NCBI GenBank assembly: GCA_900095095.1
Contig: FMBT01000365.1
Location: 124,001 to 188,000 of the forward strand
Source of the DNA: Fragilariopsis cylindrus CCMP1102
Taxonomy: Eukaryota > Bacillariophyta > Bacillariophyceae > Bacillariales > Bacillariaceae
Length of the DNA stretch: 64,000 nt
Reading direction: 5' to 3'
Part shown: piece after piece, positions 23,289 to 34,599 of the stretch
How the letters are laid out: every line of letters starts with the position of its first letter
Numbering within the stretch: position 1 is the stretch's first letter
Translations under genes and position numbers: made by a program
Notes under the pieces: generated by a model
Told to the model about the DNA's origin: nothing
The model's input: the letters and a program-made list of their open reading frames with translations, nothing else
The model's database searches: none

Positions 23289-23925
23289 TGTTGTATTATT
23301 TCTATTTGAGATATATTTAAAAACTTTGTGAGTAACGTAAAATATTGTATATGAGTACAATGGTGACTAAAAGCGGGAAGGTGTTGATTGTTTTTGGATG
23401 GGCATGCATTGGAAGATTTATCGTCGCCGCAAAAGGTATGTTACCGCGTGGTAGTAGTGTGCCAGCTTTAAAAAGCGAAAATTTAAATCGTGTAGCCGGC
23501 CCGGCCTAAAATAGCCCCGCGCCAGATTTTTGTTATGTGATATTGTATATTTGCAGGCCTATCTCAGTACCTAATAAGGCCTATCTCAGTACCAATCAAT
23601 ATTGAACTACCGGTACGAGTACTGTACCTACAAAATTCCACAATTGTGGATTTAATGGTACATCAAATACCTCTCGCGCGATAATGCTGTATGAAAATAT
23701 AAACTTAGGTACCGTTGCAAAAATACACGCAAAAATTGTATGTACAGCTCAATTTTTCCAGTACATTTTCCACCAATTGTAGTTCTCTTAGTGGAAAAAT
23801 CCACACGCCATATTACGTTAAAAATTGGATAAATTCCACCTCCGGGTCGCTCATTACAACACAACACAACATCACAAAATAACATAAAGAAGAAATAATA
23901 TAATAAAAGGAGATAGAACATAACG
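23289..23925. promoter_or_regulatory. Region upstream of the recombinase ORF, with repeats
   Basis: About 640 bases between H2A.Z and the tyrosine-recombinase frame. Contains a perfect 17-bp direct repeat (AGGCCTATCTCAGTACC at 23555 and 23577, period 22) and the left arm of an inverted repeat at about 23619-23650. The H2A.Z promoter must be in the left part. Confidence 0.5.
23619..23650 (+). repeat. Left arm of inverted repeat flanking the recombinase
   Basis: Contains GTACTGTACCTACAAAA then TTCCACAATTGTGGA, which is itself palindromic around ATTGTGG. The reverse complement of 26842-26878 matches its core with a few gaps. Confidence 0.6.
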
Positions 23926-26523
23926 ATGACGACAGATTTAAATCAAAACGAATCCGAATTCCCGGTATGTGGTGGATGGTGTGAGGGACCAAATAATAGA
24001 TGCATGTTGATTGGAGGGAGTAAACATCTCACTAGAGGATGTTTTGACCCTGTTGATGCAACAAAACCGAAGCACCCGTGTACATGGAACTGTGATAGGT
24101 ATCTTCATTCATCAATGTGTTCTGCTATTGAAGGAGCAACGGAGAACAAAGAAGAATGGCTGTGTATTACGTGTCGGGATCAAACTCGAGACAACAACAA
24201 TAACAACAATAAGAAGAAGAAGAAAAAGACACGGACAACAGGGACACGAAAACGAAAACGTAAAGCTTCCCAACAGCATGATGAAGAATTTGCTGCTGCA
24301 TTTGGTGGTGGTGGTGATGGTACTGCTACTGATGTTGACGATGGTCATAGTGATGCTGCTGCTACTACTACTGGTGCTACAACTGATGCTATTACTGATG
24401 GTAGTAGTACACTCCCTCCTGTTGCATCGTCAATGAGTAAAGCACCAAAGAAGAAGAAAGTAACAACAAAAGATAGACATCAATCAAATCTTAGGAGGTT
24501 TATGAATCACATACATGGTCGTAATGTAGCTGCAGATAATTTATTTGAGAAAGAACATGTTTGGACAAACGATGAAATGTTTGCTATCATGCCAGATCTT
24601 ATAGTTGGCTACTGTAAAGTACGTGCTTACGGTGATGCTGATGCCGATATTGAAACATCTCGTCCTACTTTTTGTCGTTGGGAAACATTACAGGCAGTTA
24701 AAAAAGGAATTTCATTTTTTCATCCAGAAAAAGATACTGATTGGAATATACGTAACAAAACAGGAAATCCTACAAGGTCAGTTGTTGTACGAAACTTAAT
24801 GAAGAAAGTCAATGATCACGAAATTGCAGGTAATGGAGCCACTTCAAAAGAAAGAGGCCCATTTGTTGAAGACGAATTTGAACAAACAATACATATGCTA
24901 GAAGCAAACAATAATTTTGAGGAACGTCTTTTTTCCTCTTCTATTTTTCGCACCCAATATAATCTTGGTGGTCGTGTTGATGATATATCAAAACAAAAGT
25001 GTGTGAATATCATTCCAAATAAGGATGTAGCACATAGTAATATATCTATAATAACAAGACTTCCGTGGAGTAAGAATGTAAAAACAAAAAAACAAGCACC
25101 ATGGCAGATTTTAATAGGGGCAAGCCATCCATGCTACTGTGTTTTGATTGGATTGGCTGTTTGGCTTGAATATATGATTATCTACGGCCGTGATGCAGAA
25201 AGTGAATTTGTGTACGCATTTCGGGGTAGCAACGATGAAGATGCAATTAAGCGAAAAGCATCTAGTATAATGGAGCGTGTTTTAAAAGATCCTGCCTTTG
25301 TTACTGTATTAGATGAATTAAAAGGAACACATTCAATGCGAAAGTTTGCTACTGACATGGCAAAAAAAATGGGAATTGTGAAAGATTGGATTGATCACCG
25401 GTTCAGGTGGTTATCGAAACGAATGCAAGATAATTATGCCTCTACTACTATCCCGTCCGTTGATGGTCAAGTTGCTGCTGCTTTATGTAAAGATGGTCCG
25501 ATTCATTATCATTTGAAAGAATATAGTGGTATTAATGATGAATGGGTATGTGATATAGTTTGTCCAAATATTACAAGAAAATTTGGGAAGCAAGTTGGTA
25601 AAGTTTTAGGACGTGCATTATTATGGTCCGTGTTTGATACAGAACAGACAAATGTTGTACCTAATTTTATGGTAGATCGTATTAAAGAAGAGTACAAGAA
25701 AGTGACCACAGAGGAAAAACAGTTAGCAGATGGCGAGAACCCTGTCGCAAAAGTTCCTTTGTATGTTTCTGGTGATTCAAATGGTAATTTAATTCTAGAA
25801 CCAATGATCGTTGGAGTAGATGAGGAAGAAAATATAGAAAACGAAACAGATAATGAACGTATGGAACGTCTTAGTAATCGATACAATGAAAAGAATTTGA
25901 AAGAACGTGCTGTTGTACAACGTAGCAATGGTGAGCAAATGGACCGAATAAGTTCTAACCAGGCCGCCTTAGATAGAAGGATAAATAGTATTGAGGGAAA
26001 CAATGAGAGAAGACATGAAGTATTATTGAAACGATTTGATCGGCAAGATACTTTACTTCGTTCAGTACTAAAACAACCATACCGTGTACTAGAAAAGGGT
26101 GGAAGAAAAAATGGTCTTCCTGATCATGATGGGAGAATATCAAGATTAGCAGCAGCAAACTCGGCAGTAGAAGCTGCAAGTGAAGCATCACGTTTACTTC
26201 CAAAATTAATGGATAATCCACGATGTTTACACACTCTATGGATGGAATATGAATTCGGATTGGGAGGAAAGAAAGCAGCTAAATTATTCACGGACAAGGA
26301 GAGAGGAGCAGATCGTTCACGTTATTCTAAGCGTCTTATATTTTGGGAGAAAATTTCTGAGATGGTCCGTGCGGGATGGACTAGTACTGCTGCTATTAAT
26401 ACAGTTATTAATCATTATGGTACGAACTTGTCTGTCTCCAAAGTTATATTGAAAATGCAGAAGGACAGAGGAGGGAAAAGTAGGAAGAGTACGTATCCTG
26501 CTGTATTAAATCTTCCTTCTTAA
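23926..26523 (+). CDS. Crypton-like tyrosine recombinase
   Basis: Intact 865-residue reading frame. Residues 15-83 are Cys-rich (C15, C19, C26, C39, C52, C56, C65, C80, C83), a PHD- or zinc-finger-like DNA- or chromatin-binding head; a basic and low-complexity linker follows. The catalytic core has the complete tyrosine-recombinase set with canonical spacing: R350 in GGRVDD, Lys in KTKKQ (386-389), H469 and R472 in THSMRKF, W495 in RWLSKR, and the nucleophile Y504 in MQDNYAS. The C-terminal block from about 766 (LWMEYEFGLGGKKAAKLF, then a W-containing helix) resembles the GCR1_C-type DNA-binding domain found in Cryptons. No introns. Because no catalytic residue is lost, it is either recently active or domesticated. 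Confidence 0.8.
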   Translation: MTTDLNQNESEFPVCGGWCEGPNNRCMLIGGSKHLTRGCFDPVDATKPKHPCTWNCDRYLHSSMCSAIEGATENKEEWLCITCRDQTRDNNNNNNKKKKKKTRTTGTRKRKRKASQQHDEEFAAAFGGGGDGTATDVDDGHSDAAATTTGATTDAITDGSSTLPPVASSMSKAPKKKKVTTKDRHQSNLRRFMNHIHGRNVAADNLFEKEHVWTNDEMFAIMPDLIVGYCKVRAYGDADADIETSRPTFCRWETLQAVKKGISFFHPEKDTDWNIRNKTGNPTRSVVVRNLMKKVNDHEIAGNGATSKERGPFVEDEFEQTIHMLEANNNFEERLFSSSIFRTQYNLGGRVDDISKQKCVNIIPNKDVAHSNISIITRLPWSKNVKTKKQAPWQILIGASHPCYCVLIGLAVWLEYMIIYGRDAESEFVYAFRGSNDEDAIKRKASSIMERVLKDPAFVTVLDELKGTHSMRKFATDMAKKMGIVKDWIDHRFRWLSKRMQDNYASTTIPSVDGQVAAALCKDGPIHYHLKEYSGINDEWVCDIVCPNITRKFGKQVGKVLGRALLWSVFDTEQTNVVPNFMVDRIKEEYKKVTTEEKQLADGENPVAKVPLYVSGDSNGNLILEPMIVGVDEEENIENETDNERMERLSNRYNEKNLKERAVVQRSNGEQMDRISSNQAALDRRINSIEGNNERRHEVLLKRFDRQDTLLRSVLKQPYRVLEKGGRKNGLPDHDGRISRLAAANSAVEAASEASRLLPKLMDNPRCLHTLWMEYEFGLGGKKAAKLFTDKERGADRSRYSKRLIFWEKISEMVRAGWTSTAAINTVINHYGTNLSVSKVILKMQKDRGGKSRKSTYPAVLNLPS

Positions 26524-27780
26524 GCACTAATTATATATCATTTAATATCATAGCTATTAATATATTTATTGTCTTCGTTGATGCTATCTTATCTTGCCAT
26601 TTTCACTTTTGGTGATGTTGACGACAACAAAAAAGGTTTCGTTTCACAGTTGTTTTACTAGTGTTTACTAGTGTTTCTGCCTTGTTAACTTTTTAAAAAA
26701 AACAGGTCAATAATCACTAGTAACTTTTACTTTTTGCAGTGTAATTACTAGTAAAAATTAGTTTTGATTCACAGTTGTTTTACTAGTGTTTCTGCTTGTT
26801 AATTTCTCTTAGTGCTTTTTACGTGTTATTTAATTGTGGATCGTACTGTGGATTTTTTTGTAGGTACAAGTACTGTACTATACTAATAGCTGCTTACTAA
26901 GGTACTTGTAGTATGAATGTTCAATCCAATTGTAATTCTCATGGGAAGTTACCACAGATACAAAGTACATCACAAAGGGTTGCAAAATTCACAATACATT
27001 ATTGGGAATTGAAATTTTTACCTGCCTATGACAAGCGAGCCCACCCATGATTTTGCTTCACACTTCTTAGAACCATGGCCCAAGATGATGATGATGATGA
27101 CAAAGAGAAACTGTACACTGATTCCCCATTTATTTTCAGTCACGATTCACGTATAGATATTGGAAGTAAGATAATCTAGTAAGCTTACAATTATTATACT
27201 TTACCATTGCAAATCCAAGACACATTCCTTATCTATAGTACACTAGATTAGAAGAAGTTGGCATCATGGCAGAAACTACACCAACCAATCAATTCATTTT
27301 TTCATTGAGAACAGATTACTAAGTCATCCATGGTTGTATTCTTAATGAACATATTGCTGGTGCACACCATCCTAAGTTACCAAAAAGTAGTGGTTCAATG
27401 TTGGAAGGGGCAGTCAGTGTCAGCACAAAATGAATGCACTCTCATACTCCCACATCATGTAGCACTTCAACTGCAACTCTAGTTTTTGTCCATTCTTGTA
27501 ATGTATCTTGGTCATGCCTATTTTTATTGACCATGACATTTAACAAAAGAATATTCAGCAACAAAAAGAGGTCTGAGGGTGCGGTGGATGATTGATTCAT
27601 GATACTACTGTCACACTAACTATATTATAGACACATAACTGCAAGTGGTTAATGGAACCAATATACAAAATCAACGAGTTTGTTTTAGAGTCAAAGAAGA
27701 TATTAATCTCGTATAAACATAGTAGTTAACGATCGGTTTTAATATGAATTGAGAACTATATTACTAGTAGCTACAGGGTA
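26524..27780. other. Gene-free stretch, partly CpG-depleted
   Basis: The first 360 bases contain tandem-like AT-rich repeats and the right inverted arm of the Crypton-like element. From about 26880 to 27700 CpG is nearly absent and no family is recognisable; a 35-codon frame at 27074 is not supported. Probably decayed repeat DNA. Confidence 0.45.
26842..26878 (-). repeat. Right arm of inverted repeat flanking the recombinase
   Basis: Reads GTGGATTTTTTTGTAGG then TACAAGTACTGTAC on the plus strand; its reverse complement shares AGTAC...GTACCTACAAAA and TCCACA with the left arm. Confidence 0.6.
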
Positions 27781-27816
27781 GTCTATGCTGGTAAAAGGAA
27801 TGATTATTCACACTTT

Positions 27817-28686
27817 TTACCAATCACCGGCACCAGAGGCGGCGGCTGCACCAGCTTGTCCACCTTCCCATGATGTTCCGAATGCTCCTTCAGCAGCTGG
27901 AGCTTCAAATCCACCGGTAGGGGCAGGAGCATCAGTTGCAGGGGCGGCATCAGTTGCTGGAGCAACAGCCATGACATCGTCATAGGTTGGTACAACAGCG
28001 GCGGCGGCACTATCTTCAGCCTTTTGGGCTTGTTCTTCTTCACTCTTCTTTAATTCTTCAACATCACGATGGAAGAAAAGATCAACTGGTACATCCCAAT
28101 CAGAAGTACGACTGACGGATCCACGTAGACGAAGGATTTCACGTGATAATAACCAGTACATTAATCCAATAGAGTATTTACCCTTGTTATTGGCAGGAAT
28201 GGCAATATCAACGAATTGAAGAGGAGAATCGGAATCACAAAATGCAATAACAGGAAGATTCACATATGATGATTCTCTAACAGATTGAGAATCCGTTCGA
28301 GGATCGGTAATGACCAAAAGACGTGGTTCACGGAATTGTTTGGTAATTTGATTTGTGAATGTACCAGGTGTGAATCGTCCAGCTAAAGCTTGTGCACCAG
28401 TGTATTGTGCAAACTTAAGAACAGCACGCATACCGTATGGGCGGGCAGAAATTGCGATAACATCTTCAGGATTTTCAATGGCAACAATAACACGGGCAGC
28501 TAAGATAAGTTTTTCCCAAGTCTTTCCGATGTTAAGGATGTGTACACCATCATTACGACGACGCCAGATATATTCCTCCATGGCAGAATCGGAGTTTCTA
28601 GTTCCGGTATGGACACCGGCGGATAACATCATTTGGATGTCCTCCTCCTTAGGTTGGAGGACAGCAGGGAGTGAGGCGAAGTTCAT
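27817..28686 (-). CDS. RPSA: 40S ribosomal protein SA (uS2)
   Basis: Single-exon, 289-residue small-subunit protein. It starts [18 protein letters not shown] and shows the uS2 core: [79 protein letters not shown]. The end of the core is [16 protein letters not shown], followed by [11 protein letters not shown] and an Ala/Glu/Pro-rich acidic tail typical of RPSA. Located on the solvent side of the 40S head. The 470-bp spacer to bystin is divergent, suggesting joint control of two small-subunit genes. Confidence 0.97.
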   Translation of the reverse strand: MNFASLPAVLQPKEEDIQMMLSAGVHTGTRNSDSAMEEYIWRRRNDGVHILNIGKTWEKLILAARVIVAIENPEDVIAISARPYGMRAVLKFAQYTGAQALAGRFTPGTFTNQITKQFREPRLLVITDPRTDSQSVRESSYVNLPVIAFCDSDSPLQFVDIAIPANNKGKYSIGLMYWLLSREILRLRGSVSRTSDWDVPVDLFFHRDVEELKKSEEEQAQKAEDSAAAAVVPTYDDVMAVAPATDAAPATDAPAPTGGFEAPAAEGAFGTSWEGGQAGAAAASGAGDW

Positions 28687-29157
28687 GGTTAAATTCGTTT
28701 GTTGTTGTTTATTGATTACTTTCTGGAAGCGATTGTAACAGTTTGAACGTAATAGATCTTGCTATCGTTGTTGCTAGACGTTTTCGTTGCTATCGATACA
28801 GTTAAAAACACGTGATTTTTTCGTGGCTCTCTCGTTTAGTGTAGTGTACAAGTCAAGCAGAAAAAAATAGTAAAGAGGAAAATCGGTATTTTACGAGAAA
28901 CTCGAACCCTAATGGAGATGTTCTAATTTTTCTTAATCTCGTCTGTCATACGCACGACAGCCACAATAACCAATCATAAAAAAAAAGCATGTTGTCGTAA
29001 AATCGAAACAAACAAGACTTTTTAAACTACAAAAAAAACTTCATTTGTATTAAAACATTATTACCGTGCTCTGTGCAATTGTTCTGCTGTCCAGTTGTCG
29101 ATACGGTATACATACCTTATTGTAGTGTAAAACAAATCTTAAGGAACAAAAAATAAG
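28687..29157. promoter_or_regulatory. Divergent promoter region, RPSA / bystin
   Basis: 471 bases between the start codons of a 40S structural gene and a 40S assembly factor. No specific binding site identified; poly-A runs occur near 28861 and 28979. Confidence 0.55.
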
Positions 29158-30712
29158 ATGCCGAAAGTAAACAAGAAATTGAGAGCACCAGCACTTGAAT
29201 CGCAGTTGGTTCGACATGAACCACTCGGTCAAGTGATTGAAGGTGATTCACTTCGTGGGAAGTATGCACCGAGTAGTGCCGGCCGTCGTAAGCGACGAAA
29301 AGATGAAGCGGGAGATGATGGGGAATACCTCGATGAGAAAACATCAAGAAAAATTATAGAAATGAGTAGAGAACAACAAATCGAGGATCAAATTGATGAA
29401 CAACGAGCATGGAATCAAAAGAATAAACGAAATCAACAACAGCAGCATAACAATAATAATAAACTTGGCGACGACAGTGACGATGAAGAAGATGCCGAAA
29501 TTGAAGAAGAATTCAACGACGTAGAGGAAGAGGACGAGTAAGTTCGATTCAAGTCCGAGTTCGAACTAAATTGTATCCATTATTTTAGGTACAGCTTAGC
29601 TACTTAAGTGTACATGGATTTCTTTTCTTTTATCAATATTGTCTTATCATCGGATACCTTTTTTCTGTCTCTTTTTCTACTTCAGCTATATCGAAAACGA
29701 CGAAGGGTTTGTAAATGTTCGCGATGGGGCACTAGGATTATCGGCAGAAGATGAGGCAATTGTAGCTGCCATGAATGCTGGGGGAGGTGCTGAAGAACGC
29801 AAGACACTTGCTGATATCATTATGGAAAAAATTGCTGAAAAAGAAAGCAGAGATAGAGGAGAAATGCTGGAAGATGGTGACGATGATGAAGATGAATTAC
29901 CACAACTGCCTCCTAAAGTTGTCGAAGTTTATACCGATATCGGAAGAATCCTTGCTCGTTACACTTCTGGAAAGCTACCAAAAGCATTTAAAGTTATCCC
30001 ATCATTGAGTAACTGGGAACAAGTACTTTATTTGACACGACCAGATCAATGGACGCCTCATGCTATGTTTGCAGCCACACGGATCTTTGCTTCGAATTTA
30101 AACCCAAAAATGGCACAAAGATTTTACTACCTAGTTTTACTGGATGCCGTTCGGGCTGATATATACCAGCAAAAAAAGTTGAATTATCATTACTATCTTT
30201 CGTTGAAGAAGGCTGTGTACAAACCAGCAGCATTCTTTAAAGGTATACTGCTACCTTTATGCAAAGAAGACTGTACACTCCGTGAGGCTGCTATTATAGC
30301 ATCTGTTCTGCAACGAGTTTCTATTCCGGTCCATCATTCGGCGGTTGCTATACACAAATTAGCACAAATGAAAGAATACAACGGTGCTGCTTCTATATTC
30401 ATTAAAACACTTCTGAATAAAAAGTATGCACTTCCCGTACCGGTTATTGTTTCGCTTGTTCGTCATTTCGCATCCTTCCTCGATGACGATCGTGATTTAC
30501 CTGTTTTGTGGCATCAGGCTCTGTTAGCATTTTGTCAACGTTACAAGAACGAGATTCAAGACCAAGCAAGAGAGTCATTGCGATTGGTAATGAAGAAACA
30601 TTTCCATTACAAGATTACACCAGAAATTCGTAGAGAATTATTTGGAGCATCAGCATGGAAGAATGAACGAGCAGCTGCTTCAACACAAGGTATTGATAAA
30701 ATGGTCATGTAA
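29158..30712 (+). CDS. BYSL: Bystin (ENP1), 40S assembly factor
   Basis: Exons 29158-29537 and 29686-30712 (GTAAGT, phase 2) give 468 residues. The N-terminus is charged with KLRAPALESQLVRHEPLG; the acidic Glu/Asp run sits next to the junction. The bystin domain follows: EGFVNVRDGALGLSAEDEAI, IGRILARYTSGKLPKAFKVI, LYLTRPDQWTPHAMFAATRI, REAAIIASVLQRVSIPVHHS and the C-terminal YKITPEIRRELF. Human bystin is 437 residues. Enp1 binds pre-40S particles at the head; it is required for 20S pre-rRNA processing (family knowledge). Confidence 0.96.
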
Positions 30713-30889
30713 TCAGTAGTAGTGTCTTCTCTTATAATACTATGCTATATATATGATCAGAACGAATCAATGTTTTAGTAATTATAGAATTTATTCTTAA
30801 TTTAAATAGTACATATATAGTAGAGAACTTTTGTGTTTTCGATCATCTGCGGCGAAACTGTGTTGATAATATGCTATGTTATTCGACTT

Positions 30890-31507
30890 TTATAGTGCAC
30901 AGCAATTTTCTAAGATATTCTCTCTAAGTTTTGGGCTTACGCACTTGTCATCAAGATAGACATCGCGAAAAGCTTTTCCTAAAGCGTCACTTGGAACATT
31001 CCCATACCCCTTTCCATCAACTTTCACCTCAACACCATCATCAGTACAATCGAATTCTAGTACCGTCCCCTTCACGGCTGCTCCCTTCCCTGATACACCC
31101 TCAAAGATTAGATCCTTTAGCTGTGAAACTTCTGAATCCGAAGAATGTCGTGGAGAGACACTATCGGCAATTGCCGATGCCATCTTTTCAGCACCTACTT
31201 TGAAATTCATCTTCAACACAAATGTCGTTGGGTTTGATGACGCCCCACTTCGTAGAGCAGCGATGGCCTTTTTGTCCTTTGAATCGGATCTAGAAATCGA
31301 AGAGAGGTCTTCTTGAACATTATCTGAACAGTACATTCCAACCGAGTATACTTTGATTGGACCCTTTTTCCTGACACCCACACCGAAAAGAGAAAGTCCA
31401 CTCGATTTACTATCAAACGGAATGCCAGTAGCAGCATCTTTCATTGCTGATACTGTGCTGACTAACAGCAACGAACATAGTAGCGCATAACGTTGAATCA
31501 TCATCAT
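30890..31507 (-). CDS. Chalcone isomerase-like protein with signal peptide
   Basis: 205 residues starting with MMMIQRYALLCSLLLVSTVSA, a clear signal peptide, then a chalcone-isomerase-like fold: GLSLFGVGVRKKGPIKVYSVGMYCS, FVLKMNFKVGAEKMASAIADS, FECTDD-type strand and GKAFRDVYLDDKCVSPKLRE. In algae this family is thought to bind fatty acids rather than make flavonoids. The start is the ATG at 31507; an upstream in-frame TTG lies in the repeated leader. A 64-bp tandem duplication sits just upstream. Secreted or organellar targeting is inferred from the leader. Confidence 0.75.
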   Translation of the reverse strand: MMMIQRYALLCSLLLVSTVSAMKDAATGIPFDSKSSGLSLFGVGVRKKGPIKVYSVGMYCSDNVQEDLSSISRSDSKDKKAIAALRSGASSNPTTFVLKMNFKVGAEKMASAIADSVSPRHSSDSEVSQLKDLIFEGVSGKGAAVKGTVLEFDCTDDGVEVKVDGKGYGNVPSDALGKAFRDVYLDDKCVSPKLRENILENCCAL

Positions 31508-31514
31508 TGCTGTA

Positions 31515-31642
31515 GTCGAGTTCTTGTTGTTGTTGAGATACAGTAGTTTCAAGAGTTAGTTGTAGAATTATTCTGATAGTCGAGTTCTTGTTGTTGTTGA
31601 GATACAATAGTTTCAAGAGTTAGTTGTATAATTATTCTGATT
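31515..31642. repeat. Tandem duplication, 2 x 64 bp
   Basis: Units 31515-31578 and 31579-31642 differ at two positions only (a G/A in each of two places). The duplication lies in the 5' leader of the chalcone isomerase-like gene and looks recent. Confidence 0.93.
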
Positions 31643-32123
31643 TGTGGTGATGACAGCTATTGTTTCCACATCATTGTCGAGATTAAAAAAAGATCCAATT
31701 TCAAATTGGTGTCAAATACGTACTAAGTGTAGCAAAGTGCAAACGTGGAAGTTTTAACAATAATTTTGTCCCCAAATATGAATTCGGGGGATATCTAAAT
31801 TTACCAAAACTTTGATGTCATTCGTTTGTATTTTAATAAGGTATCTTTCTGTGATTTCTTTTTTCTTCGCTATCACACAAACTATTCTCATTCCTCAATT
31901 GTAATGGTCGAATAGCTAACTTGTGATCTTTTCCTTTATTTATGTATCACGACCGTTACTGTGTAACTGTTCTGTTCCTAGTTTGCTGTATCACACAAGT
32001 TCAACTTTAACCTTCCTTCTTGTTCTTATGAGATCTCATCTGTGCGAGAGAAAGAGAATCAGACGCAGACACTGACACAGATACTGACAGAGAGATTGAC
32101 TGCGGCGGAGGCAGGAAAGAATA
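31643..32123. promoter_or_regulatory. Intergenic spacer upstream of ACSS3
   Basis: About 480 bases, divergent between the chalcone isomerase-like gene and ACSS3. AGA/CAGA-rich leader near 32047-32100. No further element recognised. Confidence 0.4.
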
Positions 32124-34596
32124 ATGGCGTCTTCCATCTATCGATATGGTTCTCACACTCTAACTGCAATGAATTCCTGCTGGAAAAGACTAACAATGAA
32201 AAATAGTAGCGGACGATGCCAATTTGCCTCTTTCGATCGTTCATCGATTAAAGGAGAATTTGGTTCATACGCGAAAGAATACGATGCATCAATTAATTCT
32301 TCGGAATCTTTTTGGAAGGAAGCAGCTACTGCTCTTCATTGGTTCCAAGAACCAAAAATTATCTTACAAAAAGACCCAAACAACTCACACCTGTATGACT
32401 GGTTTCCAGATGGGAAAATCAACACGAGCTATAATTGTCTCGACGTTCATGTACAGAATGGACGCGGAGATCAAACGGCACTCATCTACGATTCTCCGAT
32501 GACAGATAAAAAAGAAAAATACACATATTCTGAACTATTAACGAAAGTTTCTAAATTTGCTGGTGTTTTAAAGACTTTAGGGGTTGAACCAGGTGATCGT
32601 GTCGTTTTTTACATGCCTTTGATACCACAAGCCGCCATTGCTATGTTGGCATGTGCACGTATTGGTGAGTTTCTTATCTTCCCCTTCTTGCAATTACGTG
32701 TATCGCCGGATTGAATATTCTAAAGACAGGGTACAGTATGATCATTCTCACAACTTATCTCTAAAATATTTGGATGTGGATGTGAACTCTTTTCAAGGCG
32801 CCGTTCATAATGTGGTATTTGGTGGATTTGCCAGTCACGAACTCAGTAGTCGTATCGATCATTCTACTCCTAAAGTTATCATAACTGCCAGCTGTGGCGT
32901 CGAACCAACGCGTATCATACCGTACCATCCAATTCTTGACGATGCGTTGAAACTATCGAAGCATGAAGTAGAAAGCGTTATTGTTGTCCAACGGCATGAT
33001 GTTCAAGGATGTACGTTAGGACCACTCGATCTTGATTACGATGAACTAATGGCAAATGCAAGCCCAGTGGATGCTATTCCACTTCCATCCAACCATCCGC
33101 ATTATATTTTATATACATCAGGCAGTACAGGGGCGCCAAAAGGAGTACTTCGAGACACTGGGGGTAACGCAACAGCTCTTAAGTGGTCGATGGAAAAATT
33201 CTACTCAGCGCGCCCTGGTGACGTCTTCTGGACCGCATCAGATATAGGTTGGATTGTTGGGCATGTAAGTTATGTTACAAGTACGTAGATCTTTTGTTCC
33301 TTCGCCTGAAGTTATATATCATATTCTAACAAAAACAATTATCATCTAAGTCATACCTAGTATACGGGCCTCTTCTTCATGGTTGTACAACCATCATGTA
33401 CGAAGGCAAGCCCACTGGAACTCCCGACGAAGGAGCCTTTTGGAGGATGATTAAGGATTACAAAGTAAAGACTATGTTTACTGCACCTACAGCATTCCGA
33501 GCAATAAAACAGGTCGATCCCCAGGGAGACTGCGCGAAAAAGTATAATCTGAAATCTCTTGAAAATTTATTCTTGGCAGGAGAACACTCTGACCCAGAGA
33601 CGATTCATTGGTTAGAGCGAGTATTGCCCCATATTTCACCTCCTATTGATCACTGGTGGCAAACTGAGCTTGGTTGGCCTGCTGTAGGAAACTCTATAGG
33701 ACTCGGAAGAGTTCCTGTACGTTATGGGTCTTGCTCTATGCCCGTATGGTAAGTCTCCATTCGTTATAAATTATTAGTTATAATGTACTTTCTCTCTCTC
33801 TCTTCAACTTACATACCGACCCCTTACCAAAATGACAATAATAGTGGATCCGAAATCTCGGTCTTTGATGACGAGGGAAAGGAATTAGCTAATAATGAAC
33901 TGGGGAACATGGTAATCAAGACTCCGTTACCACCAGGATCAATGATGACACTTTACAATGACGACGAACGTTTTGTAGAAAAATATTTGACAAAATATCC
34001 AGGTAGGTGCAAGTTATTTTTGCTTTGCTTTTCAATAACACTTGGTGGAAGCCACTTTAACAATCCCCCCCCCCCCCCCCCTAAATATCTATCTTCTTTC
34101 GTGTATTTATTCAGGTTATTATGACACGGGTGATGCAGCATTTGTCGATGACGATGGATATATATCGATTATGGGACGGACAGATGATACGATTAATGTA
34201 GCGGGTCATAGACTTAGTACAGGATCAATGGAAAGGATTCTTTTGGAACATCCTAGTATTGCCGAATGTGCAGTCATCCCCGTAAAGGACAAAATCAAGG
34301 GTCAGCTCCCCTTTGGTTTTGTCGTTTGTAGTAAGGGTACGCATCTTGTTGAATACGATGAAATTTGTAAGGATCTTGTAAAAATGGTTCGAGACGTATT
34401 AGGACCTGTAGCCGCATTCAAAAATGTTACCATAATTGAATGTGGTCTGCCAAAGACACGATCTGGTAAAATTTTGAGAGGTACAATGTCTAAAATAGCA
34501 AATGGTGAATCTTACAAGATCCCACCAACAATAGAAGATGAATCGGTGTTTGAACGATTGGTACCAGCAATTCTGGACTTGGTCGGGAAAAAGTAG
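32124..34596 (+). CDS. ACSS3: Short-chain acyl-CoA synthetase, ACSS3/propionate-CoA ligase type
   Basis: AMP-forming ligase of acetate/propionate to CoA. Five exons: 32124-32664, 32798-33264, 33351-33748, 33845-34002, 34115-34596, all with consistent phases, give 681 residues (human ACSS3 686). Motifs: GELLTKVSKFAGVLKTLG region, GGFASHELSSRID, the AMP-binding loop YTSGSTGAPKGVLRD near 287, DIGWIVGHSYLVYGPLLHG, HWWQTELGWP, GYYDTGD near 522 and the C-terminal Lys in TRSGKILRG near 640. The first 30 residues are basic and Ser-rich, compatible with a mitochondrial leader. An intron has a 15-base poly-C run (34067-34081). The stop codon lies three bases from the oppositely oriented sulfotransferase stop. 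Confidence 0.9.
34067..34081. repeat. Poly-C homopolymer in ACSS3 intron 4
   Basis: About 15 to 16 consecutive C on the plus strand, unusual in this AT-rich sequence; its length may be unreliable. Confidence 0.8.
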
Positions 34597-34599
34597 ACA

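Larger units (their letters stand above)
23600..26885 (+). mobile_element. Crypton-like tyrosine-recombinase DNA transposon (boundaries approximate)
   Basis: The recombinase ORF (23926-26523) lies between inverted arms that share GTACCTACAAAA...TCCACA: left at about 23619-23650, right at about 26842-26878, each about 300 bp from the ORF. Downstream, a CACAGTTGTTTTACTAGTG motif occurs twice (about 26646 and 26770). Cryptons usually lack terminal inverted repeats, so these arms may be sub-terminal recombinase sites rather than true ends. The boundaries are inferred only from these repeats. Confidence 0.5.

Noticed and set aside
25509-26003. 164-codon minus-strand frame
   Set aside because: Antisense to the intact recombinase; composition is a shadow of that frame.
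28861-29045. Possible tRNA B-box like GGTTCGAG on the minus strand near 28905
   Set aside because: No cloverleaf or matching A-box could be built around it.
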